Part shown: in pieces, positions 54,062 through 64,000 of the stretch
How the letters are laid out: each line of letters starts with the position of its first letter
Numbering within the stretch: the first letter of the stretch is position 1
Source of the DNA: Apteryx mantelli
Taxonomy: Eukaryota; Chordata; Aves; Apterygiformes; Apterygidae
DNA: 64,000 nt
Reading direction: 5' to 3'
NCBI RefSeq assembly: GCF_036417845.1
Contig: NC_089981.1
Span: 20,728,001 to 20,792,000 of the forward strand
Notes under the pieces: generated by a model
What the model was told of the DNA's origin: nothing
What the model saw: the letters and a program-made list of their open reading frames with translations, nothing else
Database searches by the model: none
Translations under genes and position numbers: made by a program

Positions 54062-54540
54062 AAAGGTGACTCCGAGCTACCAGTGTTCCACAGCTATGAA
54101 AAAACTAATGCTGTTGTAGTGAATATTAGAAAAGATATTTTTAGTAGAGATAGGAAAACAGTGTCATCTTATAAAACACTGCTAAACCTTCATTTGGAAT
54201 ACTGTACAAAATTCTGGTCATCTGTGCTCAAGAAAGATGAACTTAATTTAGAAGAGGTACAGAGCAAGTCCCCTGGGACAAGTAGGTAAGTGGAATATCT
54301 GTGTTTAGGTGGAGAGATCAAAAGAGTTTGGCTCATTTAGTCTAGGCAAACAAAGGCTGAGAGGAGGTACGATGGCTCTTTATAGACAAATTCAGGGGGG
54401 AAATATCAAAGAGGGAGAGAAGCTGTTTAAGGATAATATCAGTACATATCATTTAAATTTAGAATGGAAAAATAGAAGTAGTTTTCCTAACCATTCAAAA
54501 AATAAGGTTCTAAAATCCTCTTCCAGGTAGGATAGTGTGG
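54062..54540 (+). mobile_element. Old CR1-type LINE fragment (end of reverse transcriptase)
   Basis: One frame reads KTNAVVVNIRKDIFSRDRK and LLNLHLEYCTKFWSS, the diverged CR1 reverse-transcriptase C-terminal region (usual form PHLEYCVQFW). Downstream the LGKQRLRGGTMALYR-like stretch fits the next CR1 segment. Many stops and changes show it is ancient. It is a non-LTR element in sense orientation. Confidence 0.82.
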
Positions 54541-55079
54541 GCCAGGAACTTAGAATGTTTAAATATGGAACTTTGTAAAGCTATGGAAAGAGCTGCATAA
54601 TTAAAACAGATTTCCTGGGGGTAGCAAATAATGTCCATGGTATGCGTCTTTGGGTATCTGATATATTGGCATGTCCATGGGAGTTTGAAAGAAGAATAGA
54701 TAGTTTTTGCTGTATTGATATTATATGAATCTCATACTTCAGGGCTTCTGCTAGCCACCTGTGGCACCCCCAAAAACTTCTTTTCTCCTTGATATGTCCT
54801 TCTTAGAAAACTAAGTTCTGAGCACTGACAGCTACTGAGACAAGATGCAGACAGAGTGAATTCAATTTCCTAGAGATATTAAATTCCGCTGTTGAAATGC
54901 TCAGGGCTAAATTGGTCAAACTGACTTTGGGATCATGAAAGAATTTTCAGCCAAACCATGTAGGTATGGACCACTGGAACTTTTCTTGTCTTCCATAATG
55001 TAGGTCTATCTAGGATTATCTATGAGTTTCTTACGTTCTGCTGATTCAAAGACCTAGAACATTGTTCATGGCCTCAGTC

Positions 55080-56110
55080 TCTGACTGCTTCTGTGGCACA
55101 ATGTTCTTTTGAATCATTTGACCCATATATGAAGTGGACAAAAGAGTGCTGGGAAGTGTTTGGGGAATGTGAAGTAGATGTTCTGAGGACCATTCTAAAG
55201 AGGACATGTACATTGCTTATGATCAACAGGGACCTGGGCCAGAAGATTCGGTCATGTGGGCCTAAACACCACAGCAACAAAGGCCACACTACCTGAAGGA
55301 GAAGAGCAGAATAGGCCTGCTGACTGTAACAAGGTCCATCTCCAATCCAGTTGCTGCCAGACAAGTCATGAGGTAAGTCCGGGTCAAACCTGTAATTCAA
55401 ATCGGCAGGCCAGGATCAGCAGAGTACATGGCTGAGCACGAGCATATTTATAAAGTAGCTTAGGCAAGAGTAAAGGCCTAAGCTTAAATGCAGCTCCTGA
55501 TTAAAAGGGGGAGGCCCCCATCAAGGGTTCTACAGCTCTTTCTCACACAAGTCTGATCCAAGGTTGCAGCTGTGCCATGTCAGAGCTGACCTTGAGCGCA
55601 GGCAGCCAAACCCCTATGAGGGGAGGAAGAGTTGCAGAGTCCGTTGGTGCACTTGGGGTCCTGAGAACATGGTCAGAACAACAGATTTATTGTCCTGCTC
55701 CGGGCTGTGTTGATCAGGCGCAAAGCTGTTCAGCAGGGACCCTTGAACAGTCCCTTTGTACCCGCCCCCGCAAATAAACAACCCATCCCCATTTTACTCT
55801 TTCCCCTTTGCCTCTGGTTTTACTGATTTTTACATCCTTATTTAGTAGTTTCAGCCTTCATCAGTGACCCCAGTAAGTCAGCACACCCCCTTTCGCTATC
55901 CTTTCACAGTCTTCACCCGAAGGAGATTCCTGATACTCACTTTTCAGTATTTTATATCTGGAAGTTTCTCCTGTTACTGTCCTATTAGTTTAGCCCCAGG
56001 GTGAGGCAGGCCATCAGATTTTCCCCTTCCATTTTCTGCCGTGTCTGGCAGTTTCTCACATCCTTACCCTGTTAGGTTAACCCTGGCCAGGTCTGACCAG
56101 CTATACGCAT
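55080..56110 (+). mobile_element. Transposable-element mosaic with an LTR-like part
   Basis: More GC-balanced than its surroundings. The part at about 55540-55830 has CpGs, a pyrimidine-rich end and AATAAA at 55773-55778, like an LTR U3-R. Flanking parts have a TE-like character but I cannot assign a family, and no terminal repeats or target-site duplications were resolved. Confidence 0.35.
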
Positions 56111-56627
56111 ACTGCAACAATTAATGACTATTACTGAAGTGATGAACTTTGTACTCATATAAAATGATTATACTGATTGTATTATATTGTACCGCTTCAA
56201 TAGCGGTAGCAGTTCTTTCTTACAAGGATCATAAGACTCTAATAATGTCATCATTCAGTCTCTGTGTTTCAGGTGATTTTTATTTACATTTTTCAGCTGC
56301 AGAAGTAAAAAGAACAAAGGAGGGGAAAAAAAGAATTATTAGACCTGTTGCAGTAAGGGTTGTATGTATGTTTGGCACTTTGAGCATGTTTGTATTTCTG
56401 CTTCTGGGGGAAGCGATGACAACTCGACTCATTCTGCAGAGAGTCTGTAATCAATTAATAAGGCATAGGCAGTCCTACCCAGGTGACCTCCATTCCAGCT
56501 GTGGCAGCATGGCAACCTGCTGTGATGACATACTTGATTAAGCTATGTCAGAAAGGCATTTTGAGAGGTGCTAATAGTTAACAAACATACTAATTAATTG
56601 CACACCACAAAGCTCTGTGTTACAGAA

Positions 56628-56860
56628 ATGGTGTGGCTTGTGGCTAAGGAGCAGAATGGGGATTAGGGAGACCTGAGTTCAGTTCTTAGCTCTGCTACAG
56701 GCCTCCTGGCTGCTCATAGAGATATTCACTGAATTTCTTTGGTCTTGATTCAGGAAATATTTAAGTCTACATTGATTCCTAAAGTTAAGCATGTTGTAAA
56801 GCGCTTTCTTGAATAGGACTTTTGTTGTCCCCTCTGTGAAGTGGGATAACAGGCCACCCT
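56628..56860 (+). repeat. MIR-like SINE composite
   Basis: 56628-56700 carries the MIR 5' pattern (GTGGCTAAGGAGCAGAATGG, GGAGACCTGAGTTC, TAGCTCTGC). 56828-56860 carries the 3' pattern (CCTCTGTGAAGTGGGATAAC). Between them, TTAAGCATGTTGTAAAGCGC and the following bases resemble another old amniote repeat. Confidence 0.6.
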
Positions 56861-59800
56861 TTTTGTTCTCCTTTAGTCTGCTGGTTACTTGGGCCTTGAC
56901 CCATAACCCATCCAAAGTCTCTCCACTTGCTTCAGTAGGCTCTGAGTCAGGCCTTGAGACAGAAGACTGTCAGACCCTGAGCATGTCCTTAATACAGCAG
57001 GGTCCTGATCTCAGTTGGGGCCTTTACTGTAATATAAACTGTAGAAATACTGTTAATAAGCTAAGGAGAGGAAGATGTGTATAGTGAATTTGCAAAACCC
57101 AGTAGCTATCCTGTAAGCATGCCCCAAAATAATGCTTTCATAAATCTTCATTATAGTGTGGATATTTGCCATTCAGTATTACCCACTTCAGAGACCAAAT
57201 GTGACTCATTATTAAATTACTACAATCTGTGCTGATGTGGAAGCACCCCGACACTATCTCTTTGTGAGCCATTTTTTCAGAGTAATTGCATTAGTAATAG
57301 TCGGTTACACAGCAATCTTATGTTCCTACAAAATTAAGGTAATTACTGTAGCTAGAAACACATCCCTCTGTATTCTGTGCTAGCAAGGAAGCTGGTAAAA
57401 GGCAATGTAATGTTTCAAGTCTTTGTAACAGGAGAAACATTAAGGTATAATTATATTATTGGCATGGGGGAGGGGAAGTCTACACATTTGGCAAGAGCTT
57501 GGAAACAAAACCATAGCTGAAAACTACAAATTCCTACTCCACAAAGGGGGGAAAAAAAAAGATCTTTTGTGTTTAGGTTCCTTCTTGCCATCAGTATGGA
57601 GGAAATGTATGTGGAATATTTGAACAAGGTTGTGTTCTGTGCTTTGAAAGAGGTAGATGTCTGTCTTTGAAGCAGATTTATTATGCAGAAGGTAGTATGT
57701 GCATTTTTCCTTCGAAATGGATTGTCCAGCTAGTGTGGATTTATCATTAAACTGAAGTAAATAGGAATTAATTTGTTCTTACGGCAAACCTCCTGAATAC
57801 TGGGGTCAGCTTCTAATTAGTCCGCATGCTACAGAATTTAATTTGTATTTTAATTTTCACCTCCTTTTGTGTCTTGGGGGAAAATCTCCTGGCATTTCAC
57901 ATTTTCTTTAACACAGTATTAGATGTTTAGCATAACAGCTGAGGAACAACAGACAAGCCCGTTCCCTGTAAGCTTAGCTAAGTGATTAACTCCTAAATAG
58001 TGTAGAAGAGAGACTGAAAAGTCCATCTCTTCACAGGTATTATGCAGTGTCAGAGTTTGTAGTCAGCGGGTGCCACTAGGTCCTTTGGGACTGGCAGCGT
58101 GTGTTTGGATGTGGGCAGATGAAAGGCTGTTGCCTAATGTAAGCACTCCCTGAAGGTTTTACTTTCTATCGCATTAATGTGTCAGGTTTGGTCTCTTTGA
58201 AATACTGTGTGCAAGCTGATGGCCCAGGAGTAGAAAAAATGGTCATATCTAGAATGTTTCTAGCAATATATGATGTACAAAACTGGTAAGAATAACATCA
58301 TGCTCCAAAAATTGCTTTGATTACAGAGGTAAAGCCTTGCGGATGAGCATGGATTGTTCAATTAACATTGCAGGAGATGGGAAAGTCAGGTGTCGAGTTA
58401 AGCTAAATTCTGTTTGTGCAAGGATTTTAGAAAATGGCGTGTATAGTTGCCATTTCTTATTAATATTTGCAGCAAATAAAGTGGCTCCTTTGAAGTGATT
58501 AGAAACCAGAAATCTCATTTGATCAGAGCAACAACTTTTAAAAGGTCATTTTTGTATGAAGGGAAATGATGGATGAAAATACTGTATTTCTCTGACACGT
58601 GCTAAGAGGGTTGGGGGCCACAGAAAGCAACTTCAGTAGGAAGCTATCCATATCTGTAGTATTTCTTACATTTTTCTATCACTAATGCCAACCCCGCTTC
58701 ATTGCATATCTTTTCTCTTGTCTCTTGTTAGAAGAAGCTTATTAAGATGTAGACCCTGTCAAAAGCAGTAAGTAGTAGTCTTCAATCAAGTTTCTGACTG
58801 CAGTGAATATAATAATCATCATCAGAGGTTGCTGCATGTCTGCCGTGGTTTGGAAGCTGTCAATGCTAATGCAGATATAATTATAGAAAAAGTATAGGTT
58901 ATGTGCTGTCAGAGTCTATTCCTCATATCTGAACTGTTAATAGAGCTCAGTTAGGGACTACTAGTTGCAAAAATGAGAAGAGTGACAACAAAAACATTGG
59001 TGTTTGAGCTTATCTGACTTTTTTTTTTGGAAGAGGAATGCAGTGCTGATGCTCTGTCACTAGGAGTACGTTTATGTTGTTGATTATTTCTTTCATTTGG
59101 GTGAATCACAGTAGCGCTTAGGTAACAGCGCACACCAAAATTGGGACTATTGCACTAATGCAGCAAGAGAAAAATCCTTCTGTGAAGAGCACAGAGTCTA
59201 ACTCACCGATGTAAATGGAAAGTAAATAAACACAAATGTTATTTGATCTATTTTTTTAGAGAGGGAAACCAAAGCAGAATTAACTTCCTTTTTTGAAGTT
59301 TCAGGGGACTTCTCAGCTTAAAGCCGTATGTATCAGACTGTGCTGCTTTATCAGCACAAAGTGACCTTAAGAAACCCACTTTTGCAGTTTTCGGATTATG
59401 TACTGAGGTACTACAGAGAAAGTATGAGAGAGACAGCTGAGCACTGAATAGCCTCCCTCAGTGTGCATGGATCACATCCATCGCATTGTTTTGGCTTTAG
59501 TGGCAATGAGTATGCATATGTCTGTGGGTTTTTTTTTTTTTTTCACTTCTATGTTTTAACATTTTTGCTTCTTTCAGAAAGGGTTTTTCAGAGCCTTATA
59601 CCATTTTTACTGAGGGTCTGTCTTCTAAAATAGCTTTTTCCGGTTTTAAAACTTACACATCCCTTCTCTTCACTCCAGATGGACCTGAGCATGTGTAACA
59701 GCTGACTCCTCTGTTGGTGCAAGAGAGATGGGGCATTGAAAAGATTTCTTTCTTGGGAGCTGTCCTTGCAATTGGACCTGCTAGTGAGATTTTCATACCC

Positions 59801-62800
59801 ACCTGGGCCATCTTGAATATGTTTTTTTTTTCTACATTATAGGACTGGGACAGGCAACAAGGAAAGATTTTCCTGTCTGATGCAGGGGCAAGATTCAACA
59901 GTTAGTGAAATCAGTGGAACTCACTTGACTTCAGTGAGTTGTGAAAGACAGTGGTCTGTTAGAAAGACTTGCCTATATTGAGCTTTGTCCCTTTACATCT
60001 CACCCACTCATAGCTCTGTCTCTTGGAGATAAAAACTTGTATCTCTGCAGCATCATTCACCCTTTCCTTACACAGCTCTGCTAAAAGGAACAGTGAAAAA
60101 TCGAATCCCACAATTTTTTCCAGCTTTGCTAGAGGGCAGAGTATGGAGTGTGGGCTAGAGAGCTGTATTGTAAAAGTGTCATGTGCAACAAACTTCAGCG
60201 ACAGCAGAACTGACAGCCAAGGAACAGCGTAGTATTTTTCAGGCAGGAACAGCAGCCTATGTGATCCTAGGTGATTCTTTAACTGTAAACTATATGGAGA
60301 TTGTGGCAATGATCATTGTCTATTAAAATGATAAAATATTAAACTTAGATGAGAGCACCTGTGTTACCCTTTTGTTCATTTATATCGCTGTTGTGCCTAG
60401 GATGCTTGCAATGGGTTAGGACTCTCTTCCTGCTGGTTAATGGCGTAAAACCCATGCAAATCCCATCAGGGTAAATTAAAAACTAAACCAAGGAGAACTG
60501 ATTAAAGAACATTATAAACTAGTGTCGGCAGTGTAGGAACAGAAATGGTGAGATGCCTCAAAACAGAGCAAGCTCAGGTCAGTGTTTGAAACTTAAGTCA
60601 TCTCCATACTCAAACTGTGACCGTTTCCCAGATCATAGCAATATAAATCAACGGATCTGTTTTATGGATGTGAATGGAGCAGCTGTCCTGTGTCAGTATG
60701 ATGAGTGAGCAGCTGATGCAACATTTCAGTGGGTAATAAACAAAACTTGACAACTTGACATTTGCACAGAAAAGTTCAGAAGCACCTTGCTTGTGAGATG
60801 CTCTTAATTCTTTTATATCTTAGGCAAGAATCCAGCATTTTTTTGAAGAGAGTTCATGAAATTGGCGGCTACGACATCCATTAAATATCTGTTCAGATTC
60901 CTGAGCTCTGTTGTAGCAAAGTTGGCGAAGAAAACAAACACTGTAAGTTTAATTGAATTTAAATATATGAAATAGTATCAAAAGAGGCATCTATCTGCTT
61001 ATTAATGTTTCTGGCAGTTATCTGAATGAGGTACAAACACATTGTATTCTTATTTAACCTGTTTTAAAGATGATGCATCACGTACATGTGATATGGAAGA
61101 TATTTGGCATTTTCTATGCTGGAGCAGAGAATCATGAAGGCTACGTCTACAGGGAGACACCTCATTCTCTTCAGCAACCTAGCAGGTGGGAGTGATAGGC
61201 CCAGGCACAAAGAGAAGCCGAATATGATTCATGTGAAGTTGGATGAATATTGCCTCATTATATATGACAGGTTTTGGAAAGAGCCTCTTTGAGGAGAGCA
61301 AAGAAATGTTTGTCTGATGTTTTGAATACTGCTGCTTCCCATAGACATTTACCAAAATTACAAGGGCAGTTCTAAGCTTTTCTTTTACTTACGTTGTTTC
61401 TTGCTTATAATGTAAGAAAAAAACAAGAGCCATATTAGTAAACCTCTGGCTTCCATGACTTTCGAATGTAATTTTAATGTGATAAAATGAAGATTCTCTT
61501 GAAACAAGCGGATTTAACATTTTCTAGTCTCTAAAGAGACTTGCGCTGTGACATTTGCAGTAGTTACATTCAGTTAACATATTTTTAATTATTGTTTTTC
61601 GGCACGAGGAGATGTTTGCAGCAAGTAAAGGAAAGCTTTGTTTTATTCCAAGTATTCGACATCCATGTTTGGGGCTGTAAATCTTCTTTTGATGTTCAGA
61701 AATTCCAGTGGCGTTGAACTCAAATAGCCTAAAGTTAAAGAGAAAACAAAAATATATGTATTTTCTGGGCAGTCTTCTAGAAGGAAGCAGAGCTTGGTAT
61801 CTATAGTTAACTGTCATAAATTATTCCAGCTCCACTGAATTCAAGATCTATTCTCTGACATCAGCAGGCGTTGGCTACGGGTCCTTCATCTGTTCTACAG
61901 CTGCTGCAGGTGAGGATCTGTCTATCTCACAAGGCTGGAATATTGTTCTTGCCCATCCGGCCTTGAAAGCATTGTTTCTCAGAAGCAATTGGGGATTATA
62001 CCAAAGACTCCTGGCTGCTTTTTTTTTGTTTGTTTGCTTTTTTAGGACTACTCCAGATTCATAGTGGGCTCGGTTAAAATAATGGGTCTGGTAATCCCCC
62101 ACTCCAGATAATGTGGGGAAATGTGATCTTCCCATTGTGCTGTTGTGTTGCGACACGGTGGTGCTGTATCTCCAAACAGCCCCTTCCCAACAGTGTAACT
62201 CTGCTTTGTACTCACTTGGAGAGAGTCTAGTGTCGTAAGCATCGGAGAAATTCTCCTTGCCATAACCCTGAACTGGCTCTTTCTTTCTGCCTCCTAGCAC
62301 CATCTCATTTTGTCTGTGTGTGACATTGGTACTATCTCACCACAAGTGAAACTCTGCATCCTTCTCTTGCTAGGACTGCTCCTATTCCCTGCTCTCTTCC
62401 TGCTGCAGTCGCTGTTCTTTGGGCCCTGGGAGGCGCACTGAACTGCTGCTGGCCTTTTCTCAGCTCCAGATATACAGGAAGACCACCAAACTTTTGTGGG
62501 TTTTGTTTTTTTTTTCCCCCCAAAGAAATAATTGAATTCCTAGAATACCACTGGTTTTGGAGGGAAGGGTGTGCTGTGTGCTGGGTTAATTCTGCTCTTA
62601 GAGAATTCAGTTCGTCACTGACAGCAGAGTCAGAATAATTCTGGCCACTTTGAAAAATCCTGGCCTTGATCTGTTTTTCCCTAGATTTAAGCAAGGCATG
62701 GATCCTCTGTAGTGTAAACAATTCAGGGGAGTTAAAACTATTTACACGAGCAAAAAATCTTCCTGCTACTCAAGGATTTTGCCTTTAATATGTTAAAAAA

Positions 62801-64000
62801 CAACAGAAATATCTGTAGCTAGTATACCGGTAAATTGTTTATACTTCTTTAAATATTAATTTTTAAAAGCATACTGGAGTCCTGCAGATTAAGCTTGTAA
62901 TACTGTTCTTCATTGTCAGAGGCGTATCTTCTGCCATCTAGTAATAAACAAGAGAGAGAAAGAAACAAACAGTTCAGGAAAACTGTTCCATCAACACAGC
63001 ATTCAGTTTAAAGCAACAGATATAAGTGTACTATGTGTCTCAGCAAAACTAAAGGTTATTGCAATGATCCTGGACTGAGATTTGCATTGCCTAGGCCCTG
63101 ACTTGTCTAAAACTGATAGATTATAATGACATGCTGGGATAAAGTCACATGGTTTAGCAAGTCTTCATCAGCTTCTTCTCGAAATGAGTGAGAGATCATG
63201 AACTTCACTACTGCTCTAGACTAAATAGCTCAAATTCCTCCAGTGCAGTGTTTTCAATAAAGAAATAACATGGTGCCTGAAGTCTGCTCCTCAATATGGG
63301 GCAGAAGATACTGTAGTCCTATACACCTTTTCGTGCTTCTAGAGTGAGATTTAGCCTGCCTAACTTTAGACATGTAAAGTTAGACTACTTCAAGCTAAGT
63401 GTCTAGGCTCTTTCTAGTATCAATGAAAAGAGAGAGTCAATCACCTCTAAAGAAGATGAACGGATTTCTGGAGGTCTCTCTCTCTCTCTCCATTGATGGT
63501 TTGTCCTCATCTTAGGATGGGATAAATTGTCTGCTGGAGATGCTTCTCTTTCCTCTGCCTTGAGAGGAAAATTGGACAACTTGCTTCGGCTCGATGACTA
63601 ACTCGTATTTAGCCAAACTTAGGCAAGATAAATCCCACCCGCTGCCTGAACCACTGCCATCTCAGTACTGCATACAGTATTGCAGCTAAATAGCACCCTT
63701 ACCAGGCGTTGGGCTGGAACTACTTAAACAAGGCTTGTGAAGCATTTGGAGGGTGAAAAGTACTTAGCACAGACTGTAGTACTGTATCATCAGGTTTGCT
63801 GTTAACGGAGGGTGTTTTATGTGCAACCTCACATGTCTCAGCTTCTCCGTGTAGTGTATTCAGCCAAGCCATGATATCCTGAGCTTTTCAAACACATTCT
63901 GTGCGGTAGCTATAAGAACTATAGACAGATTGGAGAGAATATGAGAACTCAATTTACTCCTTGCAGAAAAATCAGTTCTGGGAACTTAAAGTCAGCTCAG
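56861..64000. other. Intergenic, no gene recognised; galanin not found
   Basis: Searched by eye on both strands for the galanin peptide and its message-associated peptide, expected on the minus strand by synteny, without success. It contains a (TC)8 microsatellite at 63475-63490, a TAACTTTA/TAAAGTTA hairpin at 63361-63382, and AT-rich single-copy stretches. A 142-codon minus-strand frame at 61875-62303 has no recognisable domain. Confidence 0.5.
63475..63490 (+). repeat. (TC)8 microsatellite
   Basis: Eight uninterrupted TC units. Confidence 0.8.

Noticed and set aside
56149..56541. 130-codon plus-strand frame after the TE mosaic
   Set aside because: No recognisable domain and a mixed hydrophobic/Cys composition typical of chance translation, with no splice or promoter context.
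59959..60309. 116-codon minus-strand frame
   Set aside because: No family features, no CpG or promoter signal nearby, and length within what chance gives in a window of this size.
60858..60955. Short open stretch with two CpG-containing motifs before TGTAAG
   Set aside because: Only about 32 codons, with no acceptor or homology that I recognise.
62528..62542. Plus-strand I-I-E-F-L, a string also found in galanin message-associated peptide
   Set aside because: Only five residues match, the following residues do not, and the strand is wrong for the expected convergent GAL gene.

Overview
This is a vertebrate genomic window, most likely from a bird. It is about 40% G+C with compact GT-AG introns and one CpG island. 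The recognisable repeats are a few CR1 LINE 3' fragments, old SINE-like pieces and LTR-like pieces, and interspersed repeats are sparse. I cannot name the species. There are no prokaryotic features, CRISPR arrays, rRNAs or tRNAs that I can support.

Layout. (1) 1-33.6 kb: CPT1A (liver-type carnitine palmitoyltransferase 1) on the + strand. All 18 coding exons lie in the window (ATG at 1849, stop at 30020-30022) and join without a frameshift into 769 codons plus a stop. The promoter and non-coding first exon are left of the window. The 3' UTR probably ends near an AATAAA at 32291 or 33613. (2) 34.1-34.9 kb: a CpG island with a perfect NRF1 consensus, a palindromic MYB site and a 16-bp GC-box palindrome, the likely promoter of the next gene. 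(3) 35.2-50.7 kb: TESMIN (MTL5), also on +. Twelve coding exons give 585 residues ending in two cysteine-rich CXC (tesmin/TSO1) domains and a C-terminal helical region like that of its paralogue LIN54. (4) 50.7-64 kb: intergenic DNA with an unexplained 137-codon ORF, a CR1 fragment with recognisable reverse-transcriptase C-terminal residues, an LTR-like/TE mosaic and a MIR-like composite. The CPT1A-TESMIN order matches human 11q13, where galanin (GAL) follows, convergent with TESMIN. I could not find GAL here, so it probably lies to the right.

The two genes are unrelated in function. CPT1A is the malonyl-CoA-regulated gate for long-chain fatty acid entry into mitochondria. TESMIN is a germ-line CXC DNA-binding protein. 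They are neighbours in a head-to-tail tandem, with the TESMIN CpG island within about 1-2 kb of the CPT1A 3' end.

Points worth a second look: the meiotic-type promoter grammar at TESMIN, a TAGTAG tandem acceptor in TESMIN, a shortened and diverged C-terminal region in CPT1A, an isolated CpG-rich islet inside the CPT1A 3' UTR, a cluster of long poly-C/poly-G runs, and the unexplained ORF at 50.9 kb. I found no clearly novel multi-gene system.
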